From Treponema sp. (lineage in GTDB: Bacteria; Spirochaetota; Spirochaetia; Treponematales; Treponemataceae), in NCBI GenBank assembly GCA_012520945.1, contig JAAYNH010000029.1, positions 1-64,000 on the forward strand: 64,000 nucleotides of DNA, given 5' to 3'. Under the pieces are notes generated by a model. It saw only the letters and a program-made list of their open reading frames with translations. It was not told the origin of the DNA and made no database searches. Position 1 is the stretch's first letter; every line of letters begins with the position of its first letter. This document shows, in pieces, positions 8,804 to 17,747 of the stretch. A program made the translations under genes and the position numbers.

Positions 8804-11774
8804 AAAAAATTATACGATGAACAGAGCCAATGCGGCAGTTCTTTCACGTGATTTTGTTTTAGCGGCAAGGCTTTATAAGAGCATTCTTAAAAAAGCGCCG
8901 GATAATATTGAAGCTTTGACGCAGTTGGCATCTTGTTATGTTCGTGCGGGAGACGATAAAAAAGCATTACAAGTTTGTTTGGAAATTTTGAAAAAAGAAC
9001 CGAATAATTTTTCTGTGATGAATAATCTTGGAGGAATTTATCGTCGACTTGGTATGTACATAGAAAGTATTGCTATTTTGGAACGTGCATTAGCTATGGG
9101 AAAAAATGCAAATACAATTTATTACAACATGGGGCATACGTATAAAATGATGGGAGAGTATGCTGATGCAGAAGAATGTTTTCTCACCGTGATTGAGGAA
9201 AATCCGAAAGATGTTTTGGCATATAATCACTTAGGTAGCATACAGGCTTTACGTGGAGAAAATAATAAAGCAATTCAAACTTATGCACGAGGTTTACAAA
9301 TTGATCCGAATCATCCTATTTTGCATTTTAATATTGCACTAAGTTATGAAGCCATTGGTAAACTTACAGATGCTCGTCTCTCATATGAAAATGCTTTACG
9401 TTCAAGACCGGGTTGGATTGAAGCAATGGGTAAATATGCAGATTTGCTTTCAAGACTTAAACTTTATGATGAAGCACGTGAAGTATTGATGCAAGCGTTG
9501 CAAATTGAAGAAGATAATGTGGACATTCAAAACACATTAGGTAAGTTGAATTTAAAATTAAATGATTTAGAAGAAGCGGAAAAATATTTTAATAGTGTAC
9601 TTAAAAAGATTGCGAAAAACTTTGTAGCACTTTGGGGGCTTTCTGCAGTTTATGAGCGTCAAGGAAAAAATAAAGATGCAGCAGATATTTTGGAACGGTT
9701 GGAAAAAATTGATTCTGAAAATTTAGACATTCAATTGCTTTATGCAAAAGTTTTAATGCACTTAAATAGATTGCGTGAAGCTGCCGAAAAAATAAAAAAT
9801 GTACGCGACAGTGCTCCAAAAAATTTAGAAGCGTTAAACTTACTTGGACAATTATTCATATTAAAAAATGAAACAAGACGTTTGCAAGATTGTTTTAGAA
9901 AGATTTCTTCAATTGATCCGGATTATATTCAGCATTATTTAGATTGTGGTGAAACACATTATGAAATGAAAAATTATGATGAAGCAAAAAGTTGTGTAAA
10001 AAAATATATTTCTCGCGATGAAAAAGATTCATATGCATTTAAATTGCTTGGAAAAATTTATGAAGCTATGAAACAATATTTAAAAGCATTACATGCATAT
10101 CAAAAAGGATTAAAGTTAAATCCGAATGATTCGGAATTAATTAATGGTGTAGCACGTTTAATTAAATATGAAGGAATAGAAGAAGAAAAAGAAAAACCTA
10201 TAGATGAGTCCGTAGCAGAAAGTTTAGCTGCAGAAGAAAATTTTGATTTGCTTGAAGAAGAAAAATCGATTCTTGATAAATTTAATGAACTTGAAGAAGA
10301 ACCTTTAACTTTCGAAATTCAAGAAGAAGAAATTCCGTTTGACGAAATGCCTCAAGATGAAAATGTGCCACCTTTGGAAGAAGTTACGGAAGATGGAACA
10401 CCACTTGATTTTTCAAATATCGATGATGATGATATGGAAAATTTTGATCCGTTTATGAATCGAAGAAAACAAAGTCCAATAGAAGAAGAGCAAGATGAAG
10501 TTGAAGTTGAGTCAGACATCGATCCGTTGGATTTTAGTGATGATGATTTTATAGATTTGTTGCCGGAAAAAGATGAAAGTGAGTTACAAAAAGAACAATT
10601 AAAACCGGAACCATTTAAACCATTTGAACAACCTTCGTACGATACAACAAGTGAACCTGAAAAAAAAGAAACAAAGCCGGAATTTGCAAAACCGAAAGTT
10701 AATGAGCCGGAAACTAATGTGCCGGCAACAACGGAACCTGAAGTTGAACAGAAAACCGAAGATGATTTGTTTGGTGATTTAACTCAAAGCATGGCACAAG
10801 ATTTAGATACAGACGAATTAGATACACAGGAAATGCAACCGGAAAAGAAAACGGAAGATAATTTGTTTGATGATTTAACTCAAAGTATGCCACAAGATTT
10901 AGATACGGATGAATTAAATACAGATGAATTAGATACAGAAGAAAAACAACCGGTGCCGGAAAGTAAAGTAGATGAAAAAGAAAATTTTGATAATTTGTTT
11001 GATTCATTAACAGATGTTTCAGAGGAAGCTCCTGATGAAATTATTGATGAAAAAGACGATGATGAAACAGTGAATGTTATTGAAGAACAAAAAGAAGAAA
11101 TGGAAAAACCATTACCGAATATTTATATAAATGTGAAACAACCTTTGACGGAAAAAGAACCTGAAAAAGAGGAAGAAAATATTATTGCACTTGATGAAGA
11201 AGTTGAAAACGATGATGTTTCAGTGAAGGGAAAAACAGAAATTGATGGGGCAACAATAGATGAAGATGTTTTTTCTGATATTGAGGATATAGATTCGTTA
11301 TTTGAAGATGATGAACCCGGTGATATTAATGATGAATGGCTGAAACAAGATGTGAAAAATTTTAGTGATGATTTGGAAAAATATTTTGCAATGTTAAAAC
11401 AAAAACTTAAAGAAGCCGGTGTGAGTAATTTTTTTCCGGAGATGACGGAAACGATTGATATGTTATATTTTGCTAGTACTAAACTTAAAAAGGAAGTGCG
11501 TGAACAATTGTTGAATAGCGGTTTTTGTCGTCGTCTTGGATACATGGTTGAGCGTTTAATTGGTATTCCGGGGCTTTTAGCAGCAGCAACGGCAATTAAC
11601 GAAACAGGTTATGCGGACACAATTATAGATGAATACGGTCAAGCTTTCACCAATTATGAAAAAATAAAAGATGAATTCTTAAATTTATTTTCACAATCGG
11701 AAATTATTGCAGAGTTGAAAACTAGACTTATAGCAGTTAATGGTCGTTGGGTAGAATTACTAAGTGTGAAATAA
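8793..11774 (+). CDS. Large TPR protein with acidic low-complexity linker
   Basis: 993 residues. Residues 1 to about 460 form an array of tetratricopeptide repeats (for example NNLGGIYRRLGMYIESIAILERAL, shown here in part). Residues about 470-870 are a highly acidic, Pro/Glu-rich, probably disordered linker containing a 32-residue tandem repeat (LTQSM-QDLDTDEL). The last 120 residues are a compact helical domain. No signal peptide or membrane segment is seen, so it is probably a cytoplasmic scaffold. The open frame begins 25 codons earlier, but GAGG precedes the ATG at 8793, which overlaps the LamG gene stop. Function unknown; architecture resembles the protein at 46674-49898. Confidence 0.85.
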   Translation: MSDEKNYTMNRANAAVLSRDFVLAARLYKSILKKAPDNIEALTQLASCYVRAGDDKKALQVCLEILKKEPNNFSVMNNLGGIYRRLGMYIESIAILERALAMGKNANTIYYNMGHTYKMMGEYADAEECFLTVIEENPKDVLAYNHLGSIQALRGENNKAIQTYARGLQIDPNHPILHFNIALSYEAIGKLTDARLSYENALRSRPGWIEAMGKYADLLSRLKLYDEAREVLMQALQIEEDNVDIQNTLGKLNLKLNDLEEAEKYFNSVLKKIAKNFVALWGLSAVYERQGKNKDAADILERLEKIDSENLDIQLLYAKVLMHLNRLREAAEKIKNVRDSAPKNLEALNLLGQLFILKNETRRLQDCFRKISSIDPDYIQHYLDCGETHYEMKNYDEAKSCVKKYISRDEKDSYAFKLLGKIYEAMKQYLKALHAYQKGLKLNPNDSELINGVARLIKYEGIEEEKEKPIDESVAESLAAEENFDLLEEEKSILDKFNELEEEPLTFEIQEEEIPFDEMPQDENVPPLEEVTEDGTPLDFSNIDDDDMENFDPFMNRRKQSPIEEEQDEVEVESDIDPLDFSDDDFIDLLPEKDESELQKEQLKPEPFKPFEQPSYDTTSEPEKKETKPEFAKPKVNEPETNVPATTEPEVEQKTEDDLFGDLTQSMAQDLDTDELDTQEMQPEKKTEDNLFDDLTQSMPQDLDTDELNTDELDTEEKQPVPESKVDEKENFDNLFDSLTDVSEEAPDEIIDEKDDDETVNVIEEQKEEMEKPLPNIYINVKQPLTEKEPEKEEENIIALDEEVENDDVSVKGKTEIDGATIDEDVFSDIEDIDSLFEDDEPGDINDEWLKQDVKNFSDDLEKYFAMLKQKLKEAGVSNFFPEMTETIDMLYFASTKLKKEVREQLLNSGFCRRLGYMVERLIGIPGLLAAATAINETGYADTIIDEYGQAFTNYEKIKDEFLNLFSQSEIIAELKTRLIAVNGRWVELLSVK
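10752..10943 (+). repeat. 96-bp tandem repeat inside the TPR gene
   Basis: Two in-frame copies (10752-10847 and 10848-10943) encode K-TED-LF-DLTQSM-QDLDTDEL. A nested DELDT/DELNT duplication follows the second copy. Differences are scattered substitutions. Confidence 0.75.
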
Positions 11775-11776
11775 GT

Positions 11777-11805
11777 ATGACAAGATTATAAAACTATGAT
11801 ATTAT
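11777..11805 (+). promoter_or_regulatory. Promoter of the M24 peptidase gene (leaderless type)
   Basis: ATGACA (11777-11782), 17 bp, TATTAT (11800-11805), then 9 nt to the ATG at 11815. No Shine-Dalgarno sequence lies between. Confidence 0.45.
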
Positions 11806-11814
11806 GTTCATCAT

Positions 11815-12963
11815 ATGAACGATACAAATATTTTAGAATATCAAAATAACATGGTAGTAAATCATGCGGGTATTCTTACTGATTGGTTAAAAGAAAATAA
11901 TGTTGCTTCCGCTGTATTTATAAATGATGAAAATAATAGAAGTCAACATGGAGCATATCTTTATGGATTACCTCAAGATTCAATTTTAGTTGCGACGGCA
12001 AAAGGGCAATTTGCTGTTTGTGTTTGGGATGAAAACTATGCAAAAAAAATAGGCTTATCCGTAGCTGTGCCATATACAATGTTTGATAGAGATAAAATAA
12101 AAGCAGTTGCGGGTATGCTAAAAATGCTCAAGGTTAGTGCAAAGTCAAAAGTAGAATTACCACCAATAACAAGCTATCCTGATTTTTTAAAATTTGTAGA
12201 TGCACTGAGTCAATACAATGTTTTATGTCGTGAAAAAGGTGCACATGAATTTGTAAGTCAATGTAGGCAAATAAAAGATAGTTTTGAAATTTCCGCACAC
12301 AAAATGGCAGCAAAAATTACAAATATAATAATTGATAAAATAGAAAATGATTTAGTTAAAGGGAAAATCAAAACTGAAATAGATGTTGCATTATTAATAG
12401 AAAAAGAATTGCGTAAAAATGATGCAGAAAGCACAAGTTTTGATACTTTGGTGGCGGGACCTGAACGTAGTTGTGAAATTCATGCTTTCCCGCCATATAC
12501 AAAAAATGAATTTCCTGCAGAAGGGCTTTCAATTATAGATTTTGGTGTAAAGTATTACGGTTATTGTAGTGACGTAACTTTAACAATTGCAAAAGGGAAG
12601 TTGACTGCCGCTCAAGAAAAGCAATTAAATTTAGTTCAAAAGGCATATGATGTAGGTTTGAAATATTATACACAAGGCGTAAGTGTACGAACTGCTGCTA
12701 TGAAAGTAGATGAAGTTTTTGCTAAAGCTAAACGCAAAATGCCTCATTCTTTAGGACACGGTATAGGACTGGATATTCATGAGATGCCTTTTGTCCGTGC
12801 TAATGCTCCACTGGAAGATATTTTTGAGCCTGGAATGATTGTTACGTTAGAGCCGGGATTGTATGATGAAAAAATCGGTGGATGCCGATTAGAAAATGAT
12901 GTACTAATTACAGAAAAAGGTAATGAGGTTTTGACGAATTCGCGCATAATTCGGTTGCCTTAA
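11815..12963 (+). CDS. M24 family metallopeptidase (Xaa-Pro aminopeptidase/dipeptidase type)
   Basis: 382-residue cytoplasmic aminopeptidase or dipeptidase of the creatinase/prolidase fold, likely removing N-terminal residues ahead of proline. The N-terminal creatinase-like domain covers about 1-150 and the pita-bread catalytic domain 160-382. All five dinuclear metal ligands are present: D242 (IIDFG), D253 (CSDVT), H315 (GHGIGLDIHE), E346 (TLEPG) and E360 (RLENDV). Exact substrate preference cannot be read. The 3' end overlaps convergent murJ by 4 bp. Confidence 0.92.
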   Translation: MNDTNILEYQNNMVVNHAGILTDWLKENNVASAVFINDENNRSQHGAYLYGLPQDSILVATAKGQFAVCVWDENYAKKIGLSVAVPYTMFDRDKIKAVAGMLKMLKVSAKSKVELPPITSYPDFLKFVDALSQYNVLCREKGAHEFVSQCRQIKDSFEISAHKMAAKITNIIIDKIENDLVKGKIKTEIDVALLIEKELRKNDAESTSFDTLVAGPERSCEIHAFPPYTKNEFPAEGLSIIDFGVKYYGYCSDVTLTIAKGKLTAAQEKQLNLVQKAYDVGLKYYTQGVSVRTAAMKVDEVFAKAKRKMPHSLGHGIGLDIHEMPFVRANAPLEDIFEPGMIVTLEPGLYDEKIGGCRLENDVLITEKGNEVLTNSRIIRLP

Positions 12964-14612
12964 TTTTTGCCGGAGATTTTTCTTTTCAGTTTTGAAATAA
13001 TGGAAAAAATAATATCGTCTCTTGTTAGTGTTAAAAATATAATGCCGAGTGTGGCAAAAATTATGACTGCAATTGTAAGTGGCACACCTTGAGAAATAAA
13101 GCGGTTATGCCCTGCAAACCAACTGAGTAAGAATGGTCGCAAAAAATATACAGGCACACAAGCAATCAAACTAAAAATTATCATTTTTATGCTATATATA
13201 ACGGAAGATTTAACTACTTTAAAAACTTCTATTGTGCCTGTTTTTTTCATAAAAGCAAAAAGTGCCACCGTGTTTGCAAAACTTGCCGCACTTAAAGCAA
13301 ATGCAATTCCTGTGCCTGAAAAACTTCCGACTAACGCTGATGCTAAAATAATATTTACTGCAAATCCAATGATGCCTGCAAGAGTCGGAAGTTTTGTGTT
13401 GCCTTGTGCATAAAATGCAGGTGCTACAATTCTGTTTAAAGCAATAAAAAACAATCCTGCAATGTGCCAAATAAAAACAGCTAAAGTTGAGGCAACACTT
13501 TCATCTGTGAATCGGTTAGTTTTATAAATAAGGATGATGAGGTTTTCGCCGTAACAAAAAGAAAAGAATGTTACAGGAATTGTTATTAATGCAATAATTT
13601 TAATTGCTTGGATTAACATTTTGTTAAAACTTGACCAATTTTTTTTGGCTGCTAAACCTGATAAATCCGGTAAAATAACCGTCCCAATACTTACGGCGAA
13701 AATGCCTAAAATTAATTCTTGCAGTCTTAATGAATATTGCAAACTTGACACAACGCCTACACCGGCTCGTCCCGCTAATGCAGTGGAAACAACATCGTTC
13801 AGTTGATAACAAGCCATACCGATTATTGTGGGACCGATTAAAGCTAAAACGCGTTTTGTACCTTTGTTTGTAAATGCATTTTTTAAGCTTGTGAATTTGA
13901 TTTTCCAGCCTTGTTTTAAAACAAAAGGTAATTGGAATATAGCTTGAATTGAACCACCCACCGTTACACCAATTGCCATGGCACGAGCAGGATTTGCACA
14001 AAATGGCATAAGTACATACGTTCCGATAATTACACAAAGATTAAATAATATGGGAGTAAATCCCGAAGGAGAAAAAATTTTGTGTCCGTTTAAAATGCCT
14101 TGAAAAAAAGCTGCAAGAGAAACAAATAATAAATACGGGAACATTATTTTAGTGAGCAAATTCATTTCCGTTAATGTTTCAACGGCATCACTGTTTGCAA
14201 AAAGTTTTACAATCCATGGTGAAAAAAGCATACCCAAAGAAACAAAACAGGTAACAAGAAAACTAACTAAGGTAAAAGATGAGTTCAAAAAATCTTGTGT
14301 GGAATTTTGTTTTTCTGTTTTGTCTACAATGATATTTTCGCTTTCCAAATATTTTTTGAACGTGGGCACGAAGGCAACTGAAATTGAGTTTTCTGCAAAA
14401 AGTCGTCTGAATAAATTTGGAATCATAAATGCAATGCCAAAAGCATCTGCTAAATTTGAAGTGCCTAAAAAAGCGGCCTTTGTCATTTCACGAGCAAGTC
14501 CGAGAATGCGCGAAATTAGTGTTAAAAAAGATAGAGAAATTCCAGATTTTATAAGTGAAGATTTTTTTTGTAAAACACGTTTGTCTTGTAAAATTTTGTC
14601 ATTTTCTTGCAT
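12960..14612 (-). CDS. murJ: Lipid II flippase MurJ (MviN)
   Basis: 550-residue polytopic inner-membrane protein of the MOP superfamily that flips lipid II for peptidoglycan synthesis. The family signature is clear near the N-terminus: TLISRILGLAREM, GTSNLADAFGIAFMIPNLFRRLFAE and the SVAFVPTF motif. About 14 hydrophobic segments follow. The 32-residue charged N-terminal tail before the first helix is short and unremarkable. No Shine-Dalgarno; TACAAT (14621-14626) lies 8 nt before the ATG with TTGAGT 17 bp upstream, fitting a leaderless transcript. Divergent from the adenylate cyclase gene, with overlapping promoters. Confidence 0.96.
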   Translation of the reverse strand: MQENDKILQDKRVLQKKSSLIKSGISLSFLTLISRILGLAREMTKAAFLGTSNLADAFGIAFMIPNLFRRLFAENSISVAFVPTFKKYLESENIIVDKTEKQNSTQDFLNSSFTLVSFLVTCFVSLGMLFSPWIVKLFANSDAVETLTEMNLLTKIMFPYLLFVSLAAFFQGILNGHKIFSPSGFTPILFNLCVIIGTYVLMPFCANPARAMAIGVTVGGSIQAIFQLPFVLKQGWKIKFTSLKNAFTNKGTKRVLALIGPTIIGMACYQLNDVVSTALAGRAGVGVVSSLQYSLRLQELILGIFAVSIGTVILPDLSGLAAKKNWSSFNKMLIQAIKIIALITIPVTFFSFCYGENLIILIYKTNRFTDESVASTLAVFIWHIAGLFFIALNRIVAPAFYAQGNTKLPTLAGIIGFAVNIILASALVGSFSGTGIAFALSAASFANTVALFAFMKKTGTIEVFKVVKSSVIYSIKMIIFSLIACVPVYFLRPFLLSWFAGHNRFISQGVPLTIAVIIFATLGIIFLTLTRDDIIFSIISKLKRKISGKN

Positions 14613-14620
14613 AATTATTC

Positions 14621-14649
14621 ATTGTAATACTGTTGCAGAAAAAACTCAA
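14621..14649 (-). promoter_or_regulatory. Promoter of murJ (leaderless type)
   Basis: Minus strand: TTGAGT (14644-14649), 17 bp, TACAAT (14621-14626), 8 nt to the murJ ATG. On the plus strand the same region holds TTGCAG (14633-14638), 17 bp, TAATAT (14656-14661), a candidate promoter for the divergent cyclase gene, so the two may compete. Confidence 0.5.
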
Positions 14650-14689
14650 TCATTGTAATATAAGATACAGTATATTTTGGAGATTTTCC

Positions 14690-16375
14690 ATGATTAGAAT
14701 GGCTAAGGTAGGGAATACACGAATAGTTCCAATTGGTACAAAAATTTTGGTGGTTTTTATTTGTTTGCTTTTGCTTTCAAATTTTGCTACAAATTTTATT
14801 AATATACAGATGAATAAAAGACAAACTATTCAATTAACAAATGAAGTTTTAGTTAATCGTCTTAAAGATATTTATTCTAATGCTGTGAATCAATTTGAAA
14901 TATACAAATTTTCGCAAGATGAAAAAAGTGCTATTGACTCTTTAATTGCTACATCAAAGAGAGATTTTAAATATGAAAATTCGTTAGCGTTGGGTGTAAA
15001 ATTTGACGGATCGATTTTTTTTGTGGCAACTGAAAATGAGTACCTTTCAAAGATGCAAGAATTTTCTGACGCAGATGCCCTGCAAAGTTTGAAAACGGAT
15101 TTTGAAAATGGCACTGAAGAAGGTTCTTTACGTTTTAAAACAAAAAAAGGCGAATATCTTTCCGTATATAAATATCATTCTGATTGGAAAGCTTTTTTAA
15201 TTTGTGGAGAATTAATTAGCGACACAACAAAAGAATCTCACAAAGTATTTTTATTGATTTCTATAATTATTATCGTTGTGACATTTGCATTTATGACTGT
15301 GGGAATTTTTATGTTTCGCCATATTTTGCAGTATATCGCTCAAATGACAGAGAGTCTTTACAGTATGCAAGCTTCTCAACGTATGGATTTAATTGATTTA
15401 TCCGGTGCTCCGAATGACGATGTCACATATTTAGGAACATCATTTAATGCACTTTCTGCAACGATAAATAATTTGCTTCATATTTTTCAAAAGTTTGCAA
15501 CAAAGGACGTGGTTGACAAAGCATACAGTGAACGCATAATTAATCTGGAAGGAACGCAAAAAGAATTAACCGTATTATTTTCGGATATTCGCGGTTTTAC
15601 ATATATGACAGAAGTTTTAGGAAATGATATTATTAATTTGCTTAATATTCATTATGACAAAGCAATTCGCAGTGTTCATGAACAAAACGGGATTATCGGT
15701 TCAATTATTGGAGATGCGGTTTTGGCTGTTTTTGGAGCCATTGATTCTATGCAAAATAAATCCGTTGAGGCTGTACGCAGTGCGTGGAATATTATCAAGG
15801 TGACTGAAGAGTTGCGCGAAAAGATGATTGAACGCCGTCAGGAAATAGAACAAAAAAGAAAATTAACAGAGCAAGAGGAAAAAGTATACAAAGCTGTTTT
15901 GCTTGAGGTTGGTGTGGGAATTGACGGCGGTACGGTTTTTTATGGAAATATTGGTTCATCGGAACGCATGACAAATACTGTAATTGGTGATAATGTTAAT
16001 TCATCGGCACGATTGGAAGGTTTGACACGAATTTATTCGTTGCCTGTAATTGTTTCTGAATATGTAAAAAATGAAGTTGAAGAAGTGACTAGTCAATATC
16101 AGTTTTTTGAAATTGATATGGTGCAAGTTAAAGGCAAGACGGAAGGAGTACGTATTTTCTTTCCTATAGATGTCACGGAAAGTGATGAAGAAACAATTTC
16201 AAAATATGAAAAATTTGAGATTGCACTAAAAGCATATTATGAAGGTGATTGGACAAAAGCACGTAGATTGTTTAATGCAACGAAAATGACTGTGGCAAAT
16301 GTATTTTTGGAACGCATGGGCAATAAAAAAGCACCTGAAGATTGGAGTGGTATATGGACAATGACAACAAAATAA
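14690..16375 (+). CDS. Membrane-anchored class III adenylate/guanylate cyclase
   Basis: 561 residues. TM1 (about 17-37), a periplasmic sensor of about 145 residues, TM2 (about 185-209), a HAMP-like linker, then a class III cyclase domain (about 288-480). Catalytic residues are complete: metal Asp D299 (LFSDIRGF) and D342 (IIGDAVLAVFG), transition-state N437 and R441 (GDNVNSSARLEG). A charged helical insertion (about 370-400, rich in E/K/R/Q) interrupts the domain between the second Asp and the GVGIDGG strand. Product is probably cAMP, but purine specificity is inference. GGAG 8 nt before the ATG at 14690 fixes the start, 19 codons inside the longer frame. It overlaps the next gene. Confidence 0.93.
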   Translation: MIRMAKVGNTRIVPIGTKILVVFICLLLLSNFATNFINIQMNKRQTIQLTNEVLVNRLKDIYSNAVNQFEIYKFSQDEKSAIDSLIATSKRDFKYENSLALGVKFDGSIFFVATENEYLSKMQEFSDADALQSLKTDFENGTEEGSLRFKTKKGEYLSVYKYHSDWKAFLICGELISDTTKESHKVFLLISIIIIVVTFAFMTVGIFMFRHILQYIAQMTESLYSMQASQRMDLIDLSGAPNDDVTYLGTSFNALSATINNLLHIFQKFATKDVVDKAYSERIINLEGTQKELTVLFSDIRGFTYMTEVLGNDIINLLNIHYDKAIRSVHEQNGIIGSIIGDAVLAVFGAIDSMQNKSVEAVRSAWNIIKVTEELREKMIERRQEIEQKRKLTEQEEKVYKAVLLEVGVGIDGGTVFYGNIGSSERMTNTVIGDNVNSSARLEGLTRIYSLPVIVSEYVKNEVEEVTSQYQFFEIDMVQVKGKTEGVRIFFPIDVTESDEETISKYEKFEIALKAYYEGDWTKARRLFNATKMTVANVFLERMGNKKAPEDWSGIWTMTTK

Positions 16376-17676
16376 TTATTCAAAAACCGGAAGTTCGTTT
16401 GTTTTTACAAGAAGATGCTCGTGCTGTTATGCGTGAAAAGCCGATAGAATTTAACCTTGAACAAGAATTTGCAAAAACAAAAAAGAACAAAAGTTTATAT
16501 GTTTTGTGGTTAATGCTTGCTTGTTTTGCTGTTGTTGGATTAGCAACATATGGAATAACAAAATGGATTACTTGGCAAAATAAACAGATTGAAGTGTCCA
16601 TTGATGTTTTTGAAGATTTAAATTTAAAAAATCTTTTAAATATGGTAACGCGTACGGAAAATTCATTGAAAACCCTTAGTGCTGAAAAAGCTCGTTATGA
16701 AACAGAATTGAATTCTGAGTTAACGCAAGCGGAAATAAAAAGAGATTCCGATATTCATGCATTGGAATTTATGAAAATGACTAGAAGTGAAAGAAATGCT
16801 CAAATTGAAAAAACTAAAATAAAATATCAAAAAGAAATTGCACAAATTAACGGTAAATATTCTGCACAAATTAAAGAGTTGGAAAGTCAAATAGCAGATT
16901 ATCAAAGACAACTTAATGAGTTAAATAATAATGAGTTGCAAAAAGCACATGAGCAACAAGCGGCTATTGATTCACAAAGAAAAATTTTTGAATTTGAAAA
17001 ACAAAAACTTATTTCGGATTATGAAGCTCAAATTGTAAGTTATCAAAATCAATTGGAATCTTTACAGAAAAATACATACAGAGATCAAAAACGCCGAATA
17101 GATGAAATTTCAAAAAAATATGTTGCTCAAATTAATGCGTTGGATCCAAGTTTTGTAAATGATGAAAAAGGAAAAGCTATTATTGCAAATACAATGTTTG
17201 CAGAAAAAGCTAAATATGATATTAGCGGATATACGGAAGAAAATACACCGGAAGAATTATTGAGTGTCTTGCAAAGTGCAAAAGCTGATTATGATGACAT
17301 TGATTATTTAGCGGGAAAAATACTTGAAGTGCCACATGAAAATTCCGTGCCTCAATATATAAATTCTATGCGTCAATTAGCTTTGTCAGCCGGAAACAAA
17401 TTGACTTATGCGGCAGATTCTTATATTGTATATTTACTTACAAAAGTGAATCAACTGGAAGAGCAACTGGCAATGTTTGTACCTTCAGCAACTGCACCTC
17501 CTAAAGAAGAAACAATAGAAAATGCAACTTTAATCAATGAAGATGTGTCTAAAGATAATGCTGAACAGAAAGTTGCACCTGAATTTGAAAAAAATGACTT
17601 TGAAGAAATCGAACCGGAAAAAACAAAGTCAGATGTAACTGAAAATGTTGAGGCAGTTACGACGGACGTAAAATAA
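16354..17676 (+). CDS. Membrane-anchored coiled-coil protein
   Basis: 440 residues. A 48-residue cytoplasmic head, one membrane segment (YVLWLMLACFAVVGLATYGI, about 48-67), then a long coiled coil (about 95-250) full of Glu, Lys and Gln heptads, a helical domain (about 260-380) and an acidic C-terminal tail. The ATG at 16354 is preceded by GGAG and lies inside the 3' end of the cyclase gene (22-bp overlap), so the two are translationally coupled. It may be a structural or regulatory partner of the cyclase, but nothing in the sequence proves this. No named family recognised. Confidence 0.8.
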   Translation: MDNDNKIIIQKPEVRLFLQEDARAVMREKPIEFNLEQEFAKTKKNKSLYVLWLMLACFAVVGLATYGITKWITWQNKQIEVSIDVFEDLNLKNLLNMVTRTENSLKTLSAEKARYETELNSELTQAEIKRDSDIHALEFMKMTRSERNAQIEKTKIKYQKEIAQINGKYSAQIKELESQIADYQRQLNELNNNELQKAHEQQAAIDSQRKIFEFEKQKLISDYEAQIVSYQNQLESLQKNTYRDQKRRIDEISKKYVAQINALDPSFVNDEKGKAIIANTMFAEKAKYDISGYTEENTPEELLSVLQSAKADYDDIDYLAGKILEVPHENSVPQYINSMRQLALSAGNKLTYAADSYIVYLLTKVNQLEEQLAMFVPSATAPPKEETIENATLINEDVSKDNAEQKVAPEFEKNDFEEIEPEKTKSDVTENVEAVTTDVK

Positions 17677-17694
17677 ACAGTGTTGAAAGAACTG

Positions 17695-17723
17695 TTGATA
17701 TTACAAAAACTAAAAAATAATAT
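17695..17723 (+). promoter_or_regulatory. Promoter of the CoA-dehydratase activase-type gene
   Basis: TTGATA (17695-17700), 17 bp, TAATAT (17718-17723), 24 nt before the ATG at 17748. Confidence 0.45.
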
Positions 17724-17747
17724 ATTAAAACAAAGCGAGTATTTTTA

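Noticed and set aside
10190-11300. Acidic repeats as a possible separate gene or DNA repeat element
   Set aside because: They are in frame with the TPR gene and explained as a disordered linker.
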